DNA of 64,000 nt. Origin: Paraphoma chrysanthemicola. Its lineage: Eukaryota > Ascomycota > Dothideomycetes > Pleosporales > Phaeosphaeriaceae. Positions 31,726 through 43,100 of this stretch are shown one piece after another (position 1 is the stretch's first letter; each line of letters begins with the position of its first letter). The translations under genes were made by a program, and so were the position numbers. The notes beneath the pieces are model-generated. The model saw nothing but the letters and a program-made list of their open reading frames with translations. It made no database searches and was not told the origin of the DNA. Location of the stretch: positions 1,488,001-1,552,000 of the forward strand of contig JAGMWG010000004.1 in NCBI GenBank assembly GCA_020744225.1, read 5' to 3'.

Positions 31726-32750
31726 ATGGCTACCCTTCAAATCCAGCGTTGTGCGGCGCCAACCCGCCTTTTATCTGTGCTTGACGCGCCCGACAAGAAT
31801 ATTCCTGTACCACAAGCGGCCGGCCTTGCTTGCCCCCGCCCACCTCGGAGAAGCCCCAGGATGTTCTCCCCGTGTGTCACCAGCCAAAGAAGCCCGCGCT
31901 CCAAGAGCAGCCTAGAGACGCTGCCAGTCGAGATCGCCAATCAGATTCTTTCATATTTGACGCACCCTCGCTCCCGCCTGCCGGGCCTCACCGAGGGTCA
32001 AAGTGAGCTCCCCAAGCACGTCAAAAGGAGCATCAAGGATCAAGAGGATCTTTCGACTCCGGCAGACAGCGACCGTTGGGCTGTGGATCTATTCAGCTGG
32101 AACTCGCTGCAACACCCTTTGCACACTCTGTCGCTGACCTCCAAACGCTGCCATGATCTGGTCGAAAGCTACTGTGCCCACAAAGTGAAAGCTTGTAACC
32201 TCTTCAACCTGCCATTCGAACGATTCGACCGGCTCGGAGCAAAATCAGTCTGGCCTGATTTGAGCGGAATCGTTTACCGAAGACTGTGGCTTCAGCATGC
32301 GCCAAGGCTGTGCATTTATTGCTCAGCTGTGATGGACAAATATCCATTTCACGCAGTCAAGAGGATCGTCGCAGCTTGTGAAGCTTGCTTCTATGCACAA
32401 GTCCTCGTGAGTATTCCTCAGCCGGCACATACAGCATGCACTAACGACACTAGGATATCAGAGAAGTCGAGGATCAGTATCATTTGTCGACAGCTGCCGT
32501 TCGCTCGTCTCCAGCCATTCGGGGTAATCCAAATACCGTCTGGGTGTTGCGAGTCGATGTAGAGGCTTTGGCATATCAACTCTACGGCACGCGAGCATTC
32601 CACAATGCGCACCCCGAACAGAAAGGCAGGCCATGTACGATCTGTGCAATCACGAAATTTGCGCCGGAGCGCCGCGCCACTGGACCTCGAAACAACCAAA
32701 AGCACTCTCGCAGGCTGCGAGCCCGGCGATCAGTGCGAATCCCCTCATGA
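31726..32750 (+). CDS. F-box protein, unknown target
   Basis: join(31726..32406, 32454..32750), 325 aa, with a GTGAGT donor, CTAAC branch point and CACTAG acceptor. The start MATLQIQRC is chosen because the longer frame begins with a non-ATG codon. The F-box is at about residues 65-90: LETLPVEIANQILSYLTHP, followed by the family-like TLSLTSKRCHDLVESYC. A cysteine-rich part comes later (CIYCSAVMD, ACEACFY), and exon 2 adds HPEQKGRPCTICAITKF, which looks like a second half of a small zinc-binding element. F-box proteins link substrates to SCF ubiquitin ligases through Skp1; the substrate is unknown. No leucine-rich or WD repeats follow. Confidence 0.78.
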
Positions 32751-33689
32751 TTCGTTTCCGTACGGAAATATTCATTTCTCTTGTGTTTCGATGTTCGTTG
32801 GAGTCAACTCGGCATATTCACTTTTATGAAGCGAATCACTATTTGCGTCCTTCACTTCTTGCACCATATTCGGCGCGCATCGATGTGTTTAGACCTATAT
32901 TTTCCCCCTTGACTTCGGTCACAAGCCACTCGCGGAACTTCTCACATGGTCGGCGCATCCTTCAAAAGCTGGTCGGATGGTCTTCTTCTTCTATTTGTGC
33001 GCGGGTTATACTGGCAGATTGGCTATACAGTTCGTCAAGATACCCCAGCGCCGCTCTTACGTAGTCACGAACCCATAGATGATAACGATGGCACGAACTT
33101 TGAAGAGTAGCAATACACTAATTCTTCCTTCTCGACTTTTCGATTTACACAGATTCCATTGCTTAAACACCGACACGTATCGAACACTTTTGCTGACCGT
33201 CTCGTCACCACACTAACAGCACGTTGAACTACACTCCATTTATCATGGCTAGGTGTCTTTCTCCCATGGTCAGATCAATACCTTGTCCTAATGACCACCC
33301 CATGCCATGCCATTTCATCCTATACTCCATTCTCGCTCACACTTGAACAAGAAGAAAGTAATCTACATAATACTGCAAGGCGATGAACATGTAAACCAAC
33401 GCGTTCGTCAAATCTCAAAACACAAATAAACATGCTCCCCAACTCTATTCCCTAGTCGTCCTAGTAAGCTCTAGCCCCACAGATCTGCCGCTAGGATAAT
33501 CACTCTTCGGCGCTGCATTCCTAGTCGCTTGTGTGGCGCGTGTTCGGTTTCGGATTCGTGTTCATTGGGGCAAGCGCAGTGATGGTGATTATTCGACTTG
33601 CGAGGCATTGTGCGAATTAAATTGTAGTTACCACTACTTATCCATGGACACGATTGCTCTACATACCATAGGCAGCAGAGCGAAACCAA
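32751..33689. other. Intergenic, convergent 3' ends
   Basis: AT-richer than most of the window, between the F-box gene and the aldo-keto reductase, which converge. It probably holds their 3' UTRs. I see no gene. Confidence 0.5.
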
Positions 33690-34792
33690 CTAATCCTTCT
33701 TCTTCCCATCCAAGTCCGCAAAAAACTCATACCCAAACACTTTAGACAAATCACTAAACCGCGCCTTCTTATCCAGACTACTTATCCTCTCAACATCTGC
33801 AGCAGGTAACGTGAAATCGCCTTCCAAATTCGCCTTAATCCTGCTCTCCGTCTTCGACTTGGGAATAACCGAATGGCCCTTTGCAATCCCCCACGCCAAC
33901 GCAACCTGCGCGCCCGTCTTGCCATATTTCTCACCAATCTCGACAAGCAGCGGGTCATCAATCATTTTGCGCTGTGTTCCCGTGCCGTAGAAATCGTTCT
34001 GGTTAGCAAACGGCGAGTACTGCGTGACATGTATACCTTTCCGCTTATGCAGCTCCATAAACGCCGGTTGTTGGAGGTACGGATGTAATTCGAGCTGGTG
34101 GACCGCAGGCACGATGGACGTTTCCTGGAGCAAACGCTCGAGTTCGGCGTGACTGAAATTCGAAATCCCAATGGCGCGCGTCTTGCCACTGGCGACAAGC
34201 TTCTCCATCGCATTGTACGTCGCGACGTAATCCGTGTCGCCCATTAATCTGTTGCCCTCGCTGTCTGCGGGGAAAAGTTCGTCGCCCCGCGCGAATGCTG
34301 CCGGCCAGTGCATCAGGTACAGATCGATGTAATCGGTCCCGAGGTCCGCGAGAGATGCATCGATTGCGGCTTCGACGTCGTTGGGGTGGTGTGCGGTGTT
34401 CCAGAGCTTGGTGGTGATGAAGATTTCGGAGCGCGGGATGCCGGATTTTTTGATGGCGGCGCCGACGGAGGGTTCGGTGCCGTAGACGCGTGCTGTGTCG
34501 ATGTGGCGGTAGCCGGCTTTGAGTGCGTTAATTATGGCTCTATGGGGGTGTTAGAAAAGCTATTGAAAGGGGAGAGAGAAATGGAATCGGGATCGTACTG
34601 TTCCTGTACCTCCGCGTCCTGAAAAGTTCCAAAGCCAATGGCGGGGATTCGAGCTCCGCTGTTGAGCTTGAAGGTAGTGCCATTGTGCGCCATTCTGTGC
34701 TGTTGAAATTGAGGGTAGATCTTGTGATTGACTTGCGAGAGGCGTGCGGTTGAAACTGTGCGGAAGAATCGGAAAGCTGGCGAAGCAAACAT
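33690..34792 (-). CDS. Aldo-keto reductase
   Basis: complement(join(33690..34539, 34599..34693)) gives 314 aa from MAHNGTTFKL, the usual family start; a second in-frame ATG at 34792 adds 33 residues. The complete catalytic tetrad is visible in the 314-aa numbering: D46 and Y51 (GYRHIDTARVYG), K76 (FITTKLWN) and H109 (LMHWP). The AKR nucleotide-binding end is IPKSKTESRIKANLE. It should reduce aldehydes or ketones with NADPH; the substrate cannot be told. The 33-residue upstream part (FASPAFRFFRTVSTARLSQV) is rich in R, S, F and lacks acidic residues, as in a mitochondrial presequence. The intron is 59 nt with GTACGA donor. The promoter has repeated GATTAGTGA elements. Confidence 0.88.
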
Positions 34793-36221
34793 TTGGAAAC
34801 ACTGCAATCGCGATAGGTATCAAAGATATAAGTGTGTTTGCTCGTGATTAGTGAAAATCGGAGGGACGGAGTCGTTATTGACCATGATTAGTGAGAGCAT
34901 GATTGTCGACGGTGTGATTGACCTTGATCTCGCAGTTAAGTATTGGTAGAGAGCTCAGTGCCAAAAGTTTAATTGCCCACGATTAGTGAAGACCTTAGTA
35001 TTGAACGTGTGTCGAGTTTCCATGATTAGTGAAAGCATGGGTGTCGGCCATTGTCGTTTATACGGTGACATTCGTCTTTAATGTGACAAGGTCTTCTAGG
35101 TACCTACACTCAAAAACCATCATTGTGTCGGCGAAATTTGTAGCCACATCGATGCCTCCGAACTCCAGGGTGATTTTCATGTGTAGTCGAGTGGTGAATA
35201 TAAATTCCGGTCGATCACCTCTCGGCTGCGGCACTTTAATATGGATCGAATTCGGCTGAATGGCGGTGCTAAAACAGGGAATTTGTCCGAGGCCACCGCC
35301 ACGTGAGTACGCGATTGCACTAACTGTGGCTCATTCCCACAGCATTCTCTCCGCTCCGAGTTTCACCTCACTGCAACGATGTCGTTTACAACATCACTTG
35401 CATCAAGACATCAACTCTTCGGTCCTTGCATTTGGATCATCAAGAACCAAGGAACGCTACTTTTCCGCCCCTTGAACACAATCGCCATCACCATATGTTT
35501 TGGAAGCAATGCGTTTAGTCTTCAACCATGACGACGTCACAGAATATGGAGGAGATGACTAACTGTTGTCGGTAGGACGAAGCGACCGGACTCGTTTCCG
35601 CTGTACGATTTCTCAACTGCCGGCGTTCCTCATGGTCGTTTTGGATGCATATGTGATGAATCACGTTGAATTGGTAGGCGTGCTCGGTTGAAAGATGCAG
35701 CGAAGAAGAAAACCGTCAGCGATGTGCATGCAATGACGATCGACCCTTAAACATGGATGCTTCTGGGAAAATCGACGTGGATCCCCGCAGCCGAAGTTCT
35801 CCCGTTCTGTAGCCAGCGAATCATAGTCTCTGCGAGAGACGAACCGCGAGTTGTTGCGACTGGGGTAGGCACGCCACTGTCGAGCTATGACCGGACGAAA
35901 AGCCTGTCTTATGTGCCATGGACGGCGGGTGCTAAGTGCTCGAGTGCTTAGACTGCGGGGTTGACCTGCGACTATCCTGCTTGGAACCACTAACTTAGGC
36001 CAGGAACAGAAAGTAAGAACGAGTCGCAAAGATGTCAAGTGTAACCGACATCAGGGTTGCTGTCTCCCATATTTCGGGTCATCAACTCGCGATGAGCAGC
36101 ATCAGTTTGCTCGTTACATGCTTGCGCTTGATATAAGGTATTGGGGTGACTGGTAACTTACACACATGCCAGTCATTACATTAGCTGAACCGGACTTTGC
36201 GTTCACGACAAGCATTTCACC
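34793..36221. other. Divergent promoter of aldo-keto reductase and rhamnosidase
   Basis: 1.4 kb without a supported gene. The part nearest the reductase holds four copies of GATTAGTGA. The part nearest the rhamnosidase has a TATAAG-like element near 36131. Frames in 35260-36040 show no family signal. Confidence 0.5.
34846..35032 (+). repeat. Four dispersed GATTAGTGA repeats
   Basis: Exact copies of the 9-mer start at 34846, 34886, 34981 and 35024, spaced 40, 95 and 43 bp. Three are preceded by TG or ATG and two are followed by AGAGCATG or AAGCATGG, so the repeat unit is longer and decayed. They lie 54-240 bp upstream of the longer aldo-keto reductase start and could be regulatory or a degraded minisatellite. 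Confidence 0.7.
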
Positions 36222-39200
36222 ATGTATTTCAAATCTGTTCTTGTCACTGCCGGCCTCGTCTTTCCAACATTTGTCCTATCCCAAAGAATCCTAGTCAATG
36301 TGGTCCAGCTCAGCGTCGAAGGGCGTTTCGATAAGCCACTGAGTCTGGAGAGTCGTCGCCCTACATTTGCATGGCAGATTGCTCAAACCGAAGACTGTAC
36401 CGAACCAGTCTGTCCGGCTGATCAACAGACTGGATACGAGGTTCAGGTAGCTACATCCACCGAGTACCTACAAAGAGGTCAATTGTTATGGGGAAGCGGG
36501 AAGGTCGAAAAGTCAACCCAGCGTGTACAGTTTCCGCATTACCTCAGCTCTCGCGACACGGTAGCCTGGCGTGTGCGGATCTGGGACGCTCATGGCAACG
36601 CTTCTGCTTGGTCGGAAGTTTCGACGTTCTCTGTTGGTTTGCTCGATCAAGCTGACTGGGGCGAGGCTCATTGGATAGACTACCCGGATCGTACTGATAA
36701 CCAACCATTACCACTATTCATTCGTCGATTTGAGCTTCCAGAAAACAAGGACATTTCTCAAGCACGCCTCTACCTTGCTGGTGTAGGACAGCATTATCCT
36801 ACCATCAATGGCGAAGCCATCACCGACGAGATATTGGCTCCAGGATACTCCAACTATCAACTCTCGACCGAGTATCGCGCCTACGACGTCAAGCAAGCTC
36901 TATGTTCTGGCGCCAATATCATAGGTGTCAAATCCGGTAACGGCCCAGCGTATGTCCGCAGGAGTGTGACCAACCCGGCGGTTGGCCGTAATGCACCCTA
37001 CGCCTGGTGGCAGAGTCAGCTAAAGGGAAATGGGACACTTTCAAATGCTACACAGACTGGCAGCACAAGTGTGCAGCTAAGTAATGTCACTGGCTACCAC
37101 ATAGCAGGCACAATCAATATCGACACTGCTGGTGGCGGTGACAATCTCGAATCACGCAGGATCCTCACTATCAACAATTCTACTAACACAATCACCTTCA
37201 CTCCGGCTCTATCTCTAGCACACGCTGCTGGTGTGAGGGTGACTGGCTCTGGCAACAATGTCGCCGCCAGCGATCCGTCCGCGGGTGCAGCAGGTACGTG
37301 CATCCATTTTGGAGGTTCCAAGTAGCACATGAAGCATCACTGACCTGGGAAATTTCATGTAGTCACTCCCCGCTTGATTGGCCGTCTCGAAATTACATAC
37401 CGCGACAATAGTACCAACATCATTGTCACTGACCGTTCTTGGCTCACTACTCTCGGTCCCTTAGTCACAGATGCATGGTATTCCGGCGCGGACTATGACG
37501 CTCGTCGCGAAATACGAGATTGGGATCGCCCTAGTGCTCAGAGCAATTCTTCTAGCTGGGTTGCGGCAGGTATCGCTCCGCCACCGAACCTTGCAACAAG
37601 ATTGGTCGCTCATGCGTCCGAGCCTGTCAGAGTGGTAGAGGAATTGGTCCCGATTTTGATCACTAACCCTTTCAATGGTACTTGGGTTTTTGATCTTGGT
37701 CAGGCCATTGCTGGTGTGCCACTTCTCAAGCTCCCACAGATGCCTGCCGGTGTCATAGTTAGGATGACACCGGCCGAGTCGCTCAATGCCAATGGAACTG
37801 TCAATCAGGCTTCACTGGGTATTGGAAGCCGTGGTACGGATGTTTTCAACACTTATACTACCTCTGGACAGGCTGGAGGCGAAAGCTGGCATGCCGACTT
37901 CAACTATTTTGCCATGCAGTGGGTGCAAGTCGACGGCCTACCTGCTGACTTCAACGCCAGCTCAGATACCATAACTGGTCTGCGTGTGCAAGGAGACGTC
38001 CCTCTTGCCGGAAGCTTCACATCCTCGAACGCTCGCGTCAATAGGATCCACAAGATGTCGCGATACTCCTTCGCGAGTAACATCATTTCGGTGTTCACCG
38101 ACTGCCCCGGACGCGAGAAGCTCTCCTATCCAGCCGACTATACCATGCCAATTGGTGCCATCTACCGCAACTTCCACGTCGACGCTTTGCTACGCACTAC
38201 CATCCGACATCTAGTCGAAGCTCAGTCTATCGCAAATACTTCCATGGCTGGAAACGTCGCTCTCAAGGCGCCTGTTTACGACTGGGGCTATACAGGCCAG
38301 TTTGGTGACGAGATCAATTGGGGAAATGCCATTGTGCTTGTTCCTTCCCTGTTGTATGACTTGTATCGCGACACGACCGTCATGGACACTTACTACAATC
38401 AAATGACAAGATTTGTCGACTACATTCAACGCGAAAAGGTTCAGGGCTACATCGTAGATGCTGCGCTAGCCGACTGGGTTGAAGACGACGCTAGGACTTC
38501 TGGCCGCATCACAGGTACCTGGGGCTACTATCATACAATCAATGCCATGGCTCGTATGGCCAATCTCACGGGGCATGCTGACGATGCCGCTCGGTACACA
38601 ATTCTGGCAGGGCAGATCAAGAATGCCTTCCACAAAGCCTTCTACAATGAAGCGAGTGGCCGATATACCAATTTTGGTAATAATTCCACGGTAAATGCTA
38701 CGCAAGCCGCACAGGCGCTTGCTCTCGACGCTGGACTTGTGCCGGAAGAGAACCGAGCGTCAGTTCTCAATGCCCTGGTCGAGCTCATCTATGCCTACAA
38801 CCCAAGCAACGGTACTGGACCACATCTGAGCGGTGGTACCATTGGTATGGGTCCAATCGTGCGCGCTCTTTCAGCCGGAGGCCGGGACGATGTGCTCTGG
38901 GAGGCATTACAGGAGAACGACCAGCCCAGCTATGGCTACTTCCTGGAGCCGACTATTGAGAATCCCAACGGCTTCACTACCATCGGCGAGAGATGGAACC
39001 GCGAAGACTCTAAAAACCATATGATCTTAGCTCAAATCGACGAATGGTTCCATGCTGGTATCGCAGGTATCCAGCCGACAGCTTTGACCACTGTCAGCGA
39101 TACTTGGGAAGATCGACTCATTTTCCAGCCAAAGGTCGTCGGTGACCTTGAGAGCGCGTCGGGGTCATATGAGACTCCATGGGGTGAGGCACGCAGTGAA

Positions 39201-39419
39201 TGGAGCAGGACAGGACGTTCTTTTACTTTGACCGTGACAGTCCCTAGCAATGTTGTAGCTGAGGTACGTCTACCCGCAGGTGGTAATGTTGGAGCTACGA
39301 AGCGAGCGAAGCTTCTGAGTGGTAGCGGTGGTTCCGCTGTGTACAATGTGCCTTCTGGCAAGCATACCTTCATTTTGGATCTACAGATCTCGAATGTCTC
39401 TGCAGGCTATCGACGTTAG
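36222..39419 (+). CDS. Secreted alpha-L-rhamnosidase, GH78
   Basis: join(36222..37293, 37363..39419), 1042 aa, one 69-nt intron. Signal peptide MYFKSVLVTAGLVFPTFVLS. The start of the mature part (GRFDKPLSLESRRPTFAWQI) is the family's first beta-domain; then YLAGVGQHYPTINGE and the DNST-rich domain; the (alpha/alpha)6 catalytic part begins near GDVPLAGSFTSSN. The glycosidase signature region is TDCPGREKLSYPADYT near residues 602-617, where many GH78 members have DCPxREexxGW. Then DWVEDDARTSG, YYHTINAMARMANLTG and YGYFLEPTIENPNGFTT follow, with a C-terminal beta-domain after 880. Around 280-350 is an inserted Asn/Thr-rich domain with many N-glycosylation sites. It should remove terminal rhamnose from plant polysaccharides or glycosides outside the cell. 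Confidence 0.9.
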
Positions 39420-39595
39420 GACGTGATATTTCAAAGTTTTCAGCAATATCATTTTAGCTACATCTATCATCTCAAACGACCACTACAAGCATAGTTTCAC
39501 AATCGTAAGTATGTGAGGAGCTTGGCAATGACTCACAAATAACCACAAATGCATCATCAACACCTGTTGCTTTCATACCTTTCTCTCCGCACAAC

Positions 39596-40138
39596 ATGGC
39601 GAAATCCTCCTTCCTAACAGTCCAACACCCCTCCACCCACTTCGTCGAAAGCTGTGGTGCTGTTCTCTTCGATCTTTCCGTTCGGTCCACCCCAAAAATC
39701 TGCTTGATCAATCACCTCGCTTCCACCCACTGGATGCTGCCCAAGGGCCGTCGCAACGTCAACGAATCACGCAAAGATGCCGCCGTGCGCGAAGTCACTG
39801 AAGAAACCGGTTACGCGTGCCACTTACTCCCGGTCAAGATGTCGACGCGCGCGTGTGCGTCCGATGATCCAAGTGATGTACCAGATGAAGCGAAGGTGAG
39901 AGACGACATCACGGAGCCATTCATGTGTAGCGTGAGGGATCTTGGTGGTGTAAAGGGCGCAAAATTTATTTGGTGGTATGTTGCGGTTGTGAATGCGGAG
40001 GGGGAGAAAGGAAAAGGAGAGGACGAGTTTACGGCGGAGTGGTTTGAGGTACATGAGGCGGTTGAAAAGCTATGGTTCGAAACGGATAGAGAGGTACTGA
40101 ACATGGCAATATCAATTGTGAAGGATACGTTGGGGTAG
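39596..40138 (+). CDS. Nudix hydrolase
   Basis: Single exon, 180 aa, ATG at 39596 in the context acaacATGG. The Nudix box is perfect at residues 51-73: G-x5-E-x7-REVTEETGY (GRRNVNESRKDAAV then REVTEETGY), so metal-binding glutamates are present. The WMLPKG segment just before it and SCGAVLFD at the start match the diadenosine/diphosphoinositol polyphosphate subgroup, but similar residues occur elsewhere, so the substrate is only suggested. A KGKGEDEF loop and a helical end follow. It starts 177 bp after the rhamnosidase stop on the same strand, too far and with a separate leader to be an operon-like unit. Confidence 0.85.
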   Translation: MAKSSFLTVQHPSTHFVESCGAVLFDLSVRSTPKICLINHLASTHWMLPKGRRNVNESRKDAAVREVTEETGYACHLLPVKMSTRACASDDPSDVPDEAKVRDDITEPFMCSVRDLGGVKGAKFIWWYVAVVNAEGEKGKGEDEFTAEWFEVHEAVEKLWFETDREVLNMAISIVKDTLG

Positions 40139-43100
40139 AAGGTCGAATGGGAGAATGTCAAGACTGAAAAGTGAATGGTTTCACTCTATCGTAGAGTGTT
40201 CATCATGTGCAGGAAGAATTGGTCGCGTGAAGAGACAAGGGAGGCTGAAAAGGTTACTGTTCTGGTCTCGCAGCTCCAGGCTGGTCGACGAAACGTGGTG
40301 TCAAATGTTGTTGAGAAAGAATTCTTCTTCCATCATTTGCTAGAAGTTGTGGCCGCTTCTCACCTCTTCGCCTTGTGAAAACAACGGTACGTATAGAAGT
40401 TGAAAACCTCACTGCTGCGCCTTCGAGTTTGGAATCGTGATAGTGGGGACTCGCAATCAAGGTCGCACTCCGAAATTGATCTTTGCATGCATAGGCCACG
40501 CTTTAGCGTGGACTTACTAATTTCGCGTCCGCCCCTCGGCCAGACCCTGCCTTCGACACCTGCATACACGAGCTTCCGACGCTCAACATCTCATCTACGA
40601 AGCGACGGGCTTCACCTACCCAGACTATCTCACTCCATATGCAGTAAGTCGCTGCAAAGCCGTGCATGCAAGCCTCGACGTACAATGCTCGGACCGTCTA
40701 AGTACCAACGATCACACAAACGCTCGCTACACCTGCATACATCCACATGTGCCTTCGAGGGCTACGGCATCATGCCGGCGATGTCATGCAGCACACGATC
40801 CACGGTCGTACGATGAACGCTGCGAATCAAATGCTGTCAGTCTCTCCTGCGTCGGGCTTCATCTTCTCCGCGACCCAAGCGCAGAACTACCAACCTCGCT
40901 AACATGAGCGTCTTCAGTCTCTGGCATCGGGACGGAAGCTATGGGTTGAGGCTTAGGTTGACAACTGATGCATGCATCGCCGTTGACATTGCTCTGCATA
41001 CCTGTCTTGTTTACGACAAAACCGAAGAAAGAGTCTGGAACGCTTCTGTCCCGTTGAAGCGGCACGCATCAGCACCACGGCAAAGTATCATGGAGTTTGG
41101 ATGGACTCGATTCGATTTCATTTGCATAACACTCTAACTCGGTAACTGATTCTTCTGATTCCTATTGTCTAAATGGCACTACCTTGTGCTTCAGTATGCC
41201 CAAGATCCGAGCAACCTCAAAAGGTCATTTCAGGGCTCTGCAGCACTTCGATCTCGCCGTGACGTATGCGGCACGTATGACAGATACGTGTTACAAGGGT
41301 CATCAAGACAGAATACCCCAAGGTACAGGACTTCAAAGTTGGGTTTCCGGCTGGAACACCGTGAAGCTTGCGCTACTCGGGTCCTTACATGGTTAACATC
41401 ACTTGCAAAGTCTCGACTCTAGCCAGACGTTCCACCTCCCCATCAGGCGCAGACCAGCGTGTGCTATTGCACAAAACCAGACTATCGGTTCTTCATGAAA
41501 CACCTCCGGGTTCTTTGAAGTTGCTTGTACATTGCGCATATTCCCAGTCCGAATGCAGTGAGCATCCTTCTAGAACGCCGCAAACCCGCCGTCCGTCTCG
41601 TCGGAATACAACGAATTTTGTTGGACAACTTCATCAACCTTACACAGTTACCAGCGGATAATGGAAGAGTTGGGTCAGCTTGATTGACCTGAGTCTCGAT
41701 TGCCGTGTCGTCTGCTGTCGATGAATACAGGCGTCCTAGAGTCATGACTGCAAAAGTACAGCCATTGGTCAGGTAACGTATCTACTCTATCATGACTAGA
41801 CATGGTACTCAGACGATGCGGGGCGCCGTAACTCAATCTGCGCATCTTGAGCAGGATCCGCCATGGACTCGGGGTAGGTATGAAGACGAAGAACGGACCA
41901 CATGGATTACCGGGCTTACTCACCAATGGCTTTATGAAGGGGTTTTTCGCTTGAGGTATGCACAAATGCAACCCAGAGCACGTTGCATCGGCGCCTTCGT
42001 CCTGTTATCCGCTCAGTTTATCCGGTAGACGACATGCGTAAGCTCCGATAATAGAGCACACAACCAGCAAACCTCTTGATGGCATCTGCCGCCCTCGCTC
42101 ACCCTTGTCTCACATCCTGGACCATGCCGCCATGTTTACGGTTATCCTTCTGGAAGCTCGCTAGAATTCGGGCGGTGCTGTAGGTCGGCGACGCAAAGAG
42201 TGTACGAGCCAGCACACATCCACGACAGTGCACAGAAGTGCGCACATTATGTTGTGTCACGCTGTAGGGGCGGTGAGGTAGGCAAACGAGAGACAAGACA
42301 TCTGCACTTCTGTGATCGTGCACTACCAGAATAAGTATCGCGCGTCAGCCTTGCAAGATCGTATCAGGCGCACAAGATGGCCGAAACCCATTTGGATGTT
42401 TGGCAGGAAACCATTGCAAATAGCATGCGGGCGTGTCGAGGTCATCAGCATATGGCCAGCCATGCGCCAGCTCTGGCCGCAGCCTCATACGGACGCGTGC
42501 TGCTCAGAGGAGGCAGGCTACCTCGGGGTCCATCGTTTTCCTTTCTAAGTCCCTGTGACATAAGCTTGGGACCTTCGTCCTGCTGGCCCTTCGTTGTGCT
42601 GGTAACGATCAGCACGTAAGAGCATTATCAGCCATCAGCACGGAAGCTGGTTCATCCGACAGCGTGGAGGCGTTCAATTCCAAGCTGATCGACAAAGAAG
42701 CTCGTCTCGAGTAATCCATTCACAAGCAAGCCCCAGGGCTCGTGATGCCATTCAGCTAGCATGAAGTGGCCGGAACTTCCGAGTTCCTGCACACTATTTG
42801 TGGGACTGGTTACCAAGGCCGCGTTCCTCGTGTCGCACAGTTTTGCAGCTCGTGCCAATGAGGGAGTACAGCAATTGGCAGCAAAATGCAGCTTACGCAA
42901 GGCTGAAGGACGAGCGCTGATACGTCTGACATGGATCAAATACTTTGACCTCTAAGAAGGACAAACGTGGAACTGATTCGATAGTCGCAAGGCCTTTATT
43001 AGCAGCCTTGTGTATGGCGTGCGATGGTTAGTACCAATTTGGAAACTGGGCGGTGTCGATCACACCAGTCACGACCTACCTTCGCGTCTACCTGCCCGTG

